Part shown: positions 5,748 to 11,984 of the stretch, in pieces
Layout of the letters: every line of letters begins with the position of its first letter
Position numbering within the stretch: the first letter of the stretch is position 1
NCBI GenBank assembly: GCA_026397575.1
Contig: JAPLUP010000247.1
Coordinates: 1-11,984, forward strand
Length of the DNA stretch: 11,984 nucleotides
Reading direction: 5' to 3'
Origin: Candidatus Zixiibacteriota bacterium
GTDB lineage: Bacteria; Zixibacteria; MSB-5A5; CAIYYT01
Made by a program: the position numbers and the translations under genes
The notes under the pieces: model-generated
Database searches by the model: none
What the model was told of the DNA's origin: nothing
What the model saw: the letters and a program-made list of their open reading frames with translations, nothing else

Positions 5748-8441
5748 TCATTTACCCCCCATGTCGGTTAACCAGCGACTGATATCTCGTACAATCAGGC
5801 TCTCATGTTCGAAAGTCTCAACTGAAGCCGGTGCAGCGTCGAAAAATATCCGTCCATAGTTCTTAGTGCCCATCCTTGAGTCCGCCACTACAACAGCACC
5901 CCAATCCGAAGAGTTCCTGATCATTCTACCGATTCCCTGTCTAAACTTCAGAACCGCCACCGGTAGCGAGACCGACATAAACGGGTTCTCGCCTCTGGCC
6001 TCAGCTTCTTCTTGTCTCGCCAACTCCAATGGATCGTCGGGCACCGGAAATGGCAGCCGAGTCATCACCAGCAGCCTCAGCAAGCGTCCAGGCAGATCGA
6101 TACCCTCCCAGAATGCCTCTGTGCCGATCAGTAACGGACCGGGCATCTGGCGGAAGCGGTTGAGCAGTATTTGTGGCACGCTCTCCGGCGTTTGAATCAA
6201 CAGATCGCTTGAGAGGCGACGGTCGGTATTAAGCGTCCGAGACAACGCCTCGATCATACGGTAAGAAGTACACAGAACCAGCGTTGGCAATCTCACCGAC
6301 GACCGCAACTTCAGAATTAGCTGCCCCAGTCGAGCTGTGTACTGCTCACTTGAAGGCGGAGGCAGATAACGCGCCAGACCAATCTTAAGTTGCTCTGACA
6401 GCGGAAACGGCGACCTGATCTTGAGTTTGGTTGGCGCCAAACCTTTGCTGGTCAGTCCAAGCCGCGATGAAATCCAACGGAAATCGTCCTCCGAATCGAG
6501 CGTCGCAGACGTCAGAGTTACGGAGCGATAACGCGAGTAGAGTTTGTCTACCAGCAATTCCCCAACTGCCACCGGGGCTACGGTTAGCACGACTTCGCCC
6601 GACTCGTGATACTGCCCCCACATGACCGATCTTTCGTCGTGAGAGCCAGAGATCGCCTCCAAAGTATTGATATGATGAATCACACTCGCTACCTGCTTTT
6701 TGACATCCATAATCAACTCCGAGTCGGACTGTTCTCGATCGGTTGGCGCTCCTGTCTGCTGCAACGATTTGAGAGTTTCGCGAAGATCGCAGAACGGCAA
6801 CTCGTGATCGCTCCAGAGTGTTTTTGGCAGGTCGTGGAGCGGATGCCCGGTCTTAAAACGAAGTCGCTCGCCAATGCCCTTGCCGCCGTTTTGGATCATC
6901 CGCAATGCCTGTGCGGCCAGCGTTCGTGGCGGTTCGACCAGTTGTGGCGTCAGAGCCCGAATTGTTACGACAATCTGTGCGATCGCTTCGTTGTTGCCGA
7001 AGTTGTCAGCCAGAGCACGCGAGAATCGGTCGCTTCCGACACGCTCCAAGGCGCGAGAAAATCCCAGTAGTGGTAATCCGTCGGTGAAGGCATTTACCGC
7101 CTCCATTTCGAGTCGATGAGCCTCGTCAAAAACTGCGTGGGAGAATTTGCCAAGAATCGTGCCATCAGCCAGAAGATCGGAAAATAGCAGTGCATAGTTG
7201 GTGATCACAATGCTGGACTTGAGAGCATTCTTGCGAGCGCGATATGCGTAACACTCGGAGAAGTAGGTGCACTCTTTGCCGAGACAGGTGGCTTCATCGA
7301 GGGTGATCTTATCCAGCAGAGTCTCCGAATCGGGCTGATCGAAAACTCCCGTTTCAGTCAGATCGCCACTTTTCGTGTCCGCCACCCAGACGACCAATGC
7401 CGCCATATACTCAGGCGTCAACGCACCGGACGCCAGTGTCAGATCCGAGAGAAACTGCTTGTACTTGAGAAGGCACAGATAGTTGGCAAGCCCCTTCAGA
7501 AGGGCGACCTTCATTCCCGCCGGCACGATCGCCCGGATCTTTCGCAGGTCCGAGCGGAACAACTGCTCCTGAAGCGATTTCGTGCGTGTAACAACCACTG
7601 CGCGAGACTCTTCCTCGTAACACATGGCCACAGCAGGGAGGAGATAGCCCATCGACTTGCCGGTGCCGGTGGCCGCTTCCACCAAGACTATCTGTTCATT
7701 TTCCATTCCGTTAAGAACCGCCTCCGCATACTTCGCCTGCCCCCTGCGCATTTCATAACCGGGAATCAGCGCCTGAAGCGGCGATGATCCGGCAAACACT
7801 CCCCGCACCTGCTCCGAGGTTAGTTCACTGCCTGAAGTAAGATTCTCAAAACGGTCGAGGTCGACGAAGTATTCGGCTTCGCAGGCAAACGCTTCCCTTT
7901 CTCCTTTAGTCGGTATTGCTTCCAGCCAGAGTATGTATTGTTTGGGTAGCGCGCGGCCAATCTGCTTGAGTATTCTGATTGTTCCGCCGGGCAAACTTGC
8001 AGCTTTACTCCGGACAATTCCCGCGATGTCTTCCATCACCTGCGGCGGCGTCAACTTGGGATCAAGTCGAAAAGCCTTCTTGCAGTCAGACAATTCCTGT
8101 GCACTCAAAGTCGGGAAAAAAATCGCCAGCAATTTCCGAAGGTCAAGCAGCGGCGAACCGGAAAGGAAGTTACTTATCCGAATCCACTCTTTGTTGGTGG
8201 AAATCAACTCCTGATCGATAAACTGAAATCCGGCGCACTCCTGCAGGTCCAGGAAGAACCGGTCGGTCTTCGACCTTGTAATTGTGGCTTCAGGGTCCTC
8301 AGGGATGACCAGAGTATCCAATGGTCTCAGTTCACCGCCGACCGTCTCCAGTTTTTCGATCGTAAGCACGCGTGCATGTGGCGTGGGAGCTTTGATGTCA
8401 CTATAGACAATCACCGGCGAATGTGGTTCGATCTGTGTCAT
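5748..8441 (-). CDS. dinG: DinG-family ATP-dependent Fe-S helicase with an exonuclease-like N-terminal region
   Basis: This is an SF2 helicase of the XPD/DinG group, which unwinds DNA 5' to 3' and acts on R-loops, D-loops and damaged forks. It has 897 residues. The Walker A motif ATGTGKS is at 257-263. The four cysteines expected to ligate a 4Fe-4S cluster are Cys323, 386, 391 and 397. VITNYALLFSD follows at 412-422, and the DEAH box is at 439-442. The second motor domain has TLTSATLDS (642-650), GTEAFWEGIDLPG (773-785) and motif VI QGIGRMIR (835-842). Residues 1-165 resemble the DnaQ-type exonuclease domain of Gram-positive DinG, but the DxE position reads DIKA and the later His/Asp motif is not visible, so nuclease activity looks lost. 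The ATG is 6 nt after the upstream stop and has no evident Shine-Dalgarno site, which suggests coupling. No LexA box was seen. Confidence 0.92.
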   Translation of the reverse strand: MTQIEPHSPVIVYSDIKAPTPHARVLTIEKLETVGGELRPLDTLVIPEDPEATITRSKTDRFFLDLQECAGFQFIDQELISTNKEWIRISNFLSGSPLLDLRKLLAIFFPTLSAQELSDCKKAFRLDPKLTPPQVMEDIAGIVRSKAASLPGGTIRILKQIGRALPKQYILWLEAIPTKGEREAFACEAEYFVDLDRFENLTSGSELTSEQVRGVFAGSSPLQALIPGYEMRRGQAKYAEAVLNGMENEQIVLVEAATGTGKSMGYLLPAVAMCYEEESRAVVVTRTKSLQEQLFRSDLRKIRAIVPAGMKVALLKGLANYLCLLKYKQFLSDLTLASGALTPEYMAALVVWVADTKSGDLTETGVFDQPDSETLLDKITLDEATCLGKECTYFSECYAYRARKNALKSSIVITNYALLFSDLLADGTILGKFSHAVFDEAHRLEMEAVNAFTDGLPLLGFSRALERVGSDRFSRALADNFGNNEAIAQIVVTIRALTPQLVEPPRTLAAQALRMIQNGGKGIGERLRFKTGHPLHDLPKTLWSDHELPFCDLRETLKSLQQTGAPTDREQSDSELIMDVKKQVASVIHHINTLEAISGSHDERSVMWGQYHESGEVVLTVAPVAVGELLVDKLYSRYRSVTLTSATLDSEDDFRWISSRLGLTSKGLAPTKLKIRSPFPLSEQLKIGLARYLPPPSSEQYTARLGQLILKLRSSVRLPTLVLCTSYRMIEALSRTLNTDRRLSSDLLIQTPESVPQILLNRFRQMPGPLLIGTEAFWEGIDLPGRLLRLLVMTRLPFPVPDDPLELARQEEAEARGENPFMSVSLPVAVLKFRQGIGRMIRNSSDWGAVVVADSRMGTKNYGRIFFDAAPASVETFEHESLIVRDISRWLTDMGGK

Positions 8442-8447
8442 TTCGAT

Positions 8448-9362
8448 TTAGTGGAAAATGAGGGTTTTCGGGCGAGGCTGATAGATGAAAGAAATCTTGG
8501 CGATTCTTTCTTTGTGGTCAACCGAATCAATGCGGAGCAGCGCATAGCATTTGTCCTGATCCTGCAGCACAAACATCAAGTGGTTTGAGATGGGCAGAGC
8601 ATTGTCTGGCTTTCCACTCAACGATTTCGGACTCGTAGCTTCGAGAGATGTGTGATCAGAAAGGCCGTAAAATTCGGTTTGCCGCAGAACTACATTGATA
8701 CGCTGCGGCGAAGCCACCCAGAGTGCACCGTTTATCCTCGCCAGATAGATGTCATTGTCCAGATCGTCCGTCGGCACTGACTTGATCTTGCGGAGCGAAA
8801 AACCCGATTCATTCCCCTTGAACGATTCCCTCAGCGTAAAGCTCCCTTCCGGACGGGGGATGGCTTCCACAACATTCGACCTTGCCGACTCCATACCATC
8901 CGGGTAAACCGTGGTTACATAGACGCGGTAGATCACACCGTTGTCAAGACCATCCAGCGGATATGATTCACGTGCGATATCGGCGTCGGTGTCTCCCGGA
9001 TACAGTTCAGGATTTATTCGCTGGAACCCACCGTTTGTCGTATCTGACGCATCTTTCTCATTCCAGAGGTAAATGTCATATCCGGAAATGATTGTGTTTT
9101 TTGCGCGGTTTGTCTTCCAGGCAACATTGATCCGATTATGGAATGGTCGGGCGGTCAATTCCGTAGGGGCTACGTAAGTCTGTACCGGCTTGGATACGGC
9201 TGAAGAAGGTGGTGGCGTCGCCGGTTTAGGACCGCACGAAACCAACACCGTGATCAACGACAGCAGTAATGTAGTTGCACTAACTCTACGTAGTCGGTAA
9301 CCTCGCTCGGTGCGCAATCTGGGGTTGAGTGCCTTAGCAGCGATTTGTGGTGACCTTTTCAA
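8448..9362 (-). CDS. Lipoprotein with a fibronectin type III domain
   Basis: A hydrophobic stretch at about residues 29-42 ends in LVSC, with Cys43 as the likely lipidated residue. A Pro/Ser-rich linker follows, then a fibronectin type III domain at about 65-170. Its signs are APTELTARPF, INVAWKTN, the GYDIYLW strand, and the closing run YRVYVTTVYPDGMESARSN with VVEAIP. The C-terminal 130 residues look beta-rich and match nothing I recognise. The n-region before the hydrophobic core is long and very basic, about 28 residues, so the true start could be further in. The TTG at 9362 overlaps the stop of the preceding enzyme gene (TTGA) and has AGGA about 10 nt upstream. It is probably anchored to a periplasm-facing or surface membrane leaflet, with a binding or structural role (inference). 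Confidence 0.8.
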   Translation of the reverse strand: MKRSPQIAAKALNPRLRTERGYRLRRVSATTLLLSLITVLVSCGPKPATPPPSSAVSKPVQTYVAPTELTARPFHNRINVAWKTNRAKNTIISGYDIYLWNEKDASDTTNGGFQRINPELYPGDTDADIARESYPLDGLDNGVIYRVYVTTVYPDGMESARSNVVEAIPRPEGSFTLRESFKGNESGFSLRKIKSVPTDDLDNDIYLARINGALWVASPQRINVVLRQTEFYGLSDHTSLEATSPKSLSGKPDNALPISNHLMFVLQDQDKCYALLRIDSVDHKERIAKISFIYQPRPKTLIFH

Positions 9363-10132
9363 TCGCCGATTGTCCTGTGTGGAGGGCCTGTATAGATGGT
9401 GTTGAAATCGCCCAGCTTGCGAATCGGTTTCTGCGTAGTCTTTTCCTCGTAAGCATGCGCAACCAAGCCGCCGATGCGGGACAGCATGAAAAACGCTTTC
9501 CCCATCTGCCAGTCGAAGCCCAGATCAGAAATCACTGCCGCAATCGCACCGTCAATATTCAAGGGAAGGGGTTTTTTGCCGTCCCCCGCAAATATCTTCT
9601 CGATCTCTTCAGCCAACATAGCATACTTGCCGTGAAGACCTAGTTTCTTCGCCAGTTCGAGCAGTTTGATCGTCCGCGGATCGCTCGTGTGTAACTGGTG
9701 CCCAAAGCCCGGCATCCGCTGTCTATTAGCCTTTAGGTCCCTGACCAAACTAATCGCCTGCGAATGCGGATCACCCTCTTTGCGCGCAACCTCTTGCAGA
9801 ATTCGGGCGGATTGCTCGATGGCGCCACCATGAACATCGCCAATCGCCATAATACCGGCCGCCACCGCCGTGTTCAGCGAATTGCCCGCCGACATTACGG
9901 TACGCGTTGCCAGCACCGAGGGAGGCGTCACACCGTGGTCGATGCAAGAAACCAGGATGGCTCGGAACAACTCGGATGATTTGGCATCGGGAAGATTTCC
10001 TCTGAGGACGAGATAGATAGCATCACTAAAACTGATCTTCTCCATCAGTTCTGCGATATCGTAGCCTCGGACAAAAATCTGATTCGCACTGACTTCGCTA
10101 ATTGAGCTTTGCCAGGGAGCATCGTCGGTCAT
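9359..10132 (-). CDS. Citryl-CoA lyase / citrate synthase superfamily enzyme (257 aa)
   Basis: The protein belongs to the citrate synthase superfamily, in the short form usually annotated citryl-CoA lyase, which cleaves citryl-CoA to acetyl-CoA and oxaloacetate. It opens with the family pattern W-x-SSISEV-x-x-NQIFVRGYDIAELM. The three catalytic positions of citrate synthase appear conserved: His101 in VHGGAIEQ, His145 in GFGHQLHTSDPRT, and Asp194 in LNIDGAIA. Arg153 in DPRT fits a substrate-binding role. It lacks the N-terminal helical part of the 380-430-residue citrate synthases, which is normal for this subgroup. The ATG overlaps the TGA of the upstream lipoprotein gene (ATGA), and its own stop overlaps the next start. 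Whether it is a lyase of the two-step reductive TCA route, a synthase, or acts on another acyl-CoA cannot be decided from sequence. The ferredoxin oxidoreductase genes across the divergent promoter make a carbon-metabolism role plausible. Confidence 0.85.
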   Translation of the reverse strand: MTDDAPWQSSISEVSANQIFVRGYDIAELMEKISFSDAIYLVLRGNLPDAKSSELFRAILVSCIDHGVTPPSVLATRTVMSAGNSLNTAVAAGIMAIGDVHGGAIEQSARILQEVARKEGDPHSQAISLVRDLKANRQRMPGFGHQLHTSDPRTIKLLELAKKLGLHGKYAMLAEEIEKIFAGDGKKPLPLNIDGAIAAVISDLGFDWQMGKAFFMLSRIGGLVAHAYEEKTTQKPIRKLGDFNTIYTGPPHRTIGD

Positions 10133-10953
10133 GATCGACCCATGGCAGCCGCGGCCTGTCGTTCCTGCTCCTTCTCATTGGTATGCTCTGGCAAGAATGC
10201 CTCCCAGTCCGTTGCCAACCTTTTCGTATCTATTCCCAGCACCTGTTTGAGCGCAGTAGGGAAGTCGCTCTGGCTATGGTAAAGCTGCATGAACTTCTCA
10301 TAGCCATACTGATACATGATATAAGCACAGAGAGAGGCCGCTTCCACCGATTTCTGCATTCCCTGTTCCTTTTCGAAGGCCTTGTCATCGGTTAGTATCT
10401 GCACGCCCAATAGCGACTTCTCTTGAATGAAGTTGTTGGTCGCGTGATGGTAGTTGCGTCCGGAATGATCCAGCAGCAGGGGCAGACCGTCGCGGATAAA
10501 CGCAAATCGGGACGGACCGCCTGGCAGTTTGCTCATCAGATACTCGGCGATCTCACCCCCCAAAACCGGACCAAAACCATAATAGAAGCGGTTGCCGAGG
10601 AAGAAGGCATCATCCCTGCCGGTGTACTGCTTCAAGGCCTCCGGGCTGTCATAGCAATAGTATTCAATCGGTTCCAGTTGATGGAAGCACAGCATTGTAT
10701 CAATGTTGTGATAGATTATAACTACCCGGTTCTTGAGCAGAGTGGCAATTTTTTTGAGCGAGTCCGTGGGCTGATAGTAGAATGTAACGTCTGGTCCGAC
10801 TTCCTTGCTCCAGACAAAATCAGCCTCGCGAATACCAGTGGTTGGATCAGGAGGCTTAAGCTGCGAAGCTCCCGGATGCTCCTCCTTCTTGGAACAACTA
10901 AATATCATGATCACGCCTACGAGCAATAGGCCCAAACTGCAAATCCTTCTCAT
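10129..10953 (-). CDS. Lipoprotein resembling an MA-clan (gluzincin-like) peptidase without the HExxH motif
   Basis: From the ATG at 10953 this is a 274-residue lipoprotein. It has a basic N-terminus, a hydrophobic core and the lipobox MIFSC with Cys20. The frame is open upstream to 11199, but that would run through the promoter region, and AGAGGA sits just upstream of 10953. The C-terminal half has the layout of MA-like metallopeptidases: GGEIAEYLM (132-140) where HExxH would be, RDGLPLLLD (154-162) where the usual W-x-x-EG-x-A-x-Y helix would be, then ASLCAYIMYQYGYEKFMQLY (206-225). The last part has TALKQVLGID (233-242) and TDWEAFL (248-254). Glu134 remains, but both zinc His residues are missing, so it is probably not catalytic. 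The relationship is pattern recognition, not a computed match. It is the first gene of a four-gene operon. Confidence 0.8.
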   Translation of the reverse strand: MRRICSLGLLLVGVIMIFSCSKKEEHPGASQLKPPDPTTGIREADFVWSKEVGPDVTFYYQPTDSLKKIATLLKNRVVIIYHNIDTMLCFHQLEPIEYYCYDSPEALKQYTGRDDAFFLGNRFYYGFGPVLGGEIAEYLMSKLPGGPSRFAFIRDGLPLLLDHSGRNYHHATNNFIQEKSLLGVQILTDDKAFEKEQGMQKSVEAASLCAYIMYQYGYEKFMQLYHSQSDFPTALKQVLGIDTKRLATDWEAFLPEHTNEKEQERQAAAAMGRS

Positions 10954-10986
10954 ATTTCCTCTCGAATCGACAAAACAGTACCAGTA

Positions 10987-11015
10987 ATGATAACTTTCGC
11001 CAAAGACCCTGTCAA
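10987..11015 (-). promoter_or_regulatory. Sigma70-like promoter for the lipoprotein-lyase-dinG operon
   Basis: On the minus strand, TTGACA (11015-11010) is followed after exactly 17 nt by TATCAT (10992-10987). The -35 is perfect and the -10 has five of six consensus bases. Transcription would begin near 10980, about 27 nt before the ATG at 10953. The arrangement is clear by eye; no start site has been measured. Confidence 0.7.
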
Positions 11016-11025
11016 GCCGTGAATT

Positions 11026-11041
11026 TGTGATTGTTTTCACA
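11026..11041. promoter_or_regulatory. CRP/FNR-family-like operator palindrome between divergent promoters
   Basis: The palindrome TGTGATTGTTTTCACA has perfect TGTGA and TCACA arms around six bases, the consensus shape bound by CRP and some relatives in the CRP/FNR superfamily. It lies 10 nt upstream of the minus-strand -35 and 6 nt upstream of the plus-strand -35. Its centre would be about -53 and -48 from the predicted starts. These are not the classical -41.5 or -61.5 activator positions, so activation, repression or dual control all remain possible. Confidence 0.55.
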
Positions 11042-11047
11042 TTTGGC

Positions 11048-11075
11048 TTGACATAAAAATATACTGGACTATCAT
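11048..11075 (+). promoter_or_regulatory. Sigma70-like promoter for the 2-oxoacid oxidoreductase operon
   Basis: TTGACA at 11048-11053 is followed after 16 nt by TATCAT at 11070-11075. Transcription would start near 11082, leaving a leader of about 34 nt before the ATG at 11116. The -35 and its GGC prefix are identical to those of the opposite-facing promoter, and both use the same TATCAT -10. Confidence 0.65.
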
Positions 11076-11115
11076 GTAGACGGTATCCGTTCGCCGAATC
11101 GAGGAGTGAGGCGTC

Positions 11116-11673
11116 ATGCGGCAAGTGATAATCTGCGGTCGTGGTGGACAGGGGGCAATGGCAGCTGCGGAGGTGCTGGCAACAGCACTGTGGAGCCAAG
11201 GCAAGTTCGTTCAGGCATTCCCGTCATTTCAGCCCGAGAAGAAGGGTGCTCCAACTGCAGCGTTCGTTCGCTATGACAACGAGGAGATTTGGCTGCGTTG
11301 CGAAGTCGATTCCGCCGATATCATAGTGGTTCTCGATTCTGCCGCCATTTCATCCTTGGGCATTCCTCACAGAATGTTACCCGGGGGACTGCTGATCAGC
11401 AACGGATCAGCAACAGACCTGTCTTTGCGGACAACCACGGCCTACAGGACCGCCACTGTCAATGCGACCAAAATCGCTATCCACCACAAGCTCGGCACCC
11501 GATTGATGCCTCAGGTGAATGTGCTGATGCTTGGTGCGTTTGCCCGTCTATCCGAGGATATGCCTTTGGCAGCGCTCGAAAGCGCGATTGTCAACAGTGC
11601 ACCAGATAAGGGCAATGAACTTCGACTGGCAATTCGGGAGGTCTACCAGCGCGTTTCGGAGGTGGTCACTTGA
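11116..11673 (+). CDS. 2-oxoacid:ferredoxin oxidoreductase, gamma subunit
   Basis: This is the gamma-subunit domain of the pyruvate/2-oxoacid:ferredoxin oxidoreductases, which decarboxylate 2-oxoacids to acyl-CoA while reducing ferredoxin, or run in reverse. The 185 residues match the full stand-alone gamma length. The family signature GRGGQG is at 8-13. The second hallmark, FPSF-x-PEKKGAP, is at 35-46 and is followed by AAFVR. ATG is the start, with GAGGAG 9 nt upstream. Substrate specificity (pyruvate, 2-oxoglutarate, branched-chain or indolepyruvate) cannot be read from this subunit; the alpha and beta subunits would be expected downstream, outside the window. The stop overlaps the next start, so the following Fe-S protein is probably part of the same complex. 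Confidence 0.9.
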   Translation: MRQVIICGRGGQGAMAAAEVLATALWSQGKFVQAFPSFQPEKKGAPTAAFVRYDNEEIWLRCEVDSADIIVVLDSAAISSLGIPHRMLPGGLLISNGSATDLSLRTTTAYRTATVNATKIAIHHKLGTRLMPQVNVLMLGAFARLSEDMPLAALESAIVNSAPDKGNELRLAIREVYQRVSEVVT

Positions 11674-11984
11674 GTGACAAAGAGACGCATCTCCTCCCCT
11701 TAAACGCTATGCCGCCGTTGCCGATCAGCCAGGGTTCGATGGGTTGGAATCGGACAGGCGAGTGGCGCTATTTTGACCCGGTACACGGGAACCACTTAGC
11801 GCCCTGCAACCAAGCTTGCCCGGCGGGTGAAGACATACAGAAAGCCATTTCCTTGCTGGCTCACAGGAAGTTCCGCGAGGCCTATGATGTCATCCGCGAA
11901 TCGAACCCTCTGCCCTCAGTATGCGGTCGAGTCTGCAACCATCCTTGCGAGACACAAGGCAACCGTCCCAAACTTGATGATGCT
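11670..11984 (+). CDS. 4Fe-4S, GltD-like FAD oxidoreductase subunit, cut at right edge
   Basis: The first 105 codons of a GltD-like protein are present. The start is a TTG that overlaps the preceding stop (TTGA), with GGAGGT 6 nt upstream; ATG codons at residues 14 and 24 are weaker alternatives. The visible part carries APCNQACPAGEDIQKAI, then an alpha-helical stretch, then VCGRVCNHPCE. This gives Cys46, Cys50, Cys85, Cys89 and Cys93, the pattern of the Fe-S domain preceding the FAD/NAD(P)H domains in glutamate synthase small subunits, NfnB and dihydropyrimidine dehydrogenase. The helical spacer reads EAYDVIRESNPLPSVCGRVC, very close to the family's 'eA...i...NplP.vcGRvC' pattern. Coupling to the gamma subunit suggests it brings electrons to or from the 2-oxoacid oxidoreductase, perhaps from NAD(P)H (inference). 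The FAD and NAD(P) motifs lie beyond the window. Confidence 0.85.
   Translation, partial: MSDKETHLLPLNAMPPLPISQGSMGWNRTGEWRYFDPVHGNHLAPCNQACPAGEDIQKAISLLAHRKFREAYDVIRESNPLPSVCGRVCNHPCETQGNRPKLDDA

Noticed and set aside
5457..5771. 104-aa plus-strand reading frame in the gap before dinG
   Set aside because: It overlaps the dinG end, contains many Cys/His/Trp in a random-looking order, and has no ribosome site. The minus-strand barrel-like frames are more protein-like.
6606..7070. 154-aa plus-strand reading frame opposite dinG
   Set aside because: It is antisense to the DinG coding sequence where helicase motifs are intact, with no independent support.
10423..10929. 168-aa plus-strand reading frame opposite the lipoprotein gene
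   Set aside because: It is antisense to a better-supported gene, has no recognisable motif, and its composition looks like an opposite-strand shadow.
10954..11199. N-terminal extension of the lipoprotein gene up to 11199 (356-aa reading)
   Set aside because: It runs through both promoters and the palindrome, overlaps the oxidoreductase gene, and would bury the lipoprotein signal peptide 82 residues inside the protein. The ATG at 10953 has a ribosome site and a perfect lipobox layout.

Overview
The window reads as bacterial chromosome at about 50% GC, with tightly packed operons. The gene content suggests an anaerobic or facultative Gram-negative bacterium. An exbB-exbD-exbD-tonB cluster, two lipoboxes and a TPR protein with a signal peptide indicate an outer membrane and an energised TonB system. 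A gamma subunit of 2-oxoacid:ferredoxin oxidoreductase next to a 4Fe-4S, GltD-like protein indicates ferredoxin-based metabolism. Two consecutive exbD genes with an exbB carrying an extra N-terminal membrane segment are common in the FCB (Fibrobacteres-Chlorobi-Bacteroidetes) assemblage and related candidate phyla such as Zixibacteria. That placement is an inference from gene style, not a match to a known genome.

Minus strand, 5353 down to 1 (envelope operon): a small two-helix membrane protein, a secreted TPR-repeat protein, an unrecognised four-helix membrane protein, ExbB, two ExbD paralogues, and TonB cut by the window edge. ExbB through TonB are almost contiguous, and Shine-Dalgarno sites lie inside or across the preceding gene's end. 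ExbB and ExbD would form the proton-driven motor, TonB would carry force to outer-membrane receptors, and the TPR and membrane proteins are probable accessories.

About 5411-5747: a gene-poor stretch with what looks like the frameshifted C-terminal end of an outer-membrane beta-barrel protein.

Minus strand, 10953 down to 5748 (second operon): a lipoprotein resembling a metal-less MA-clan peptidase, a citryl-CoA lyase/citrate synthase-family enzyme, a lipoprotein with a fibronectin type III domain, and a DinG-family Fe-S helicase whose N-terminus looks like a DnaQ exonuclease domain without its catalytic residues. The first three overlap by stop/start tetranucleotides and the fourth follows after 6 nt, so they are probably co-transcribed although their functions are unrelated.

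Plus strand, 11116 to the right edge: the oxidoreductase gamma subunit and, translationally coupled to it, a Fe-S protein resembling the N-terminus of GltD. The 162-bp divergent region between the two transcription units holds one good sigma70-like promoter facing each way. Between them is a perfect TGTGA-N6-TCACA palindrome, the consensus shape of a CRP/FNR-family site. This is the clearest regulatory signal in the window.

No tRNA, rRNA, CRISPR array, insertion sequence or convincing intrinsic terminator was seen. I found no clearly new multi-gene system. The most notable leads are the shared divergent operator, the two apparently catalytically dead domains, and the unrecognised proteins attached to the Ton operon.
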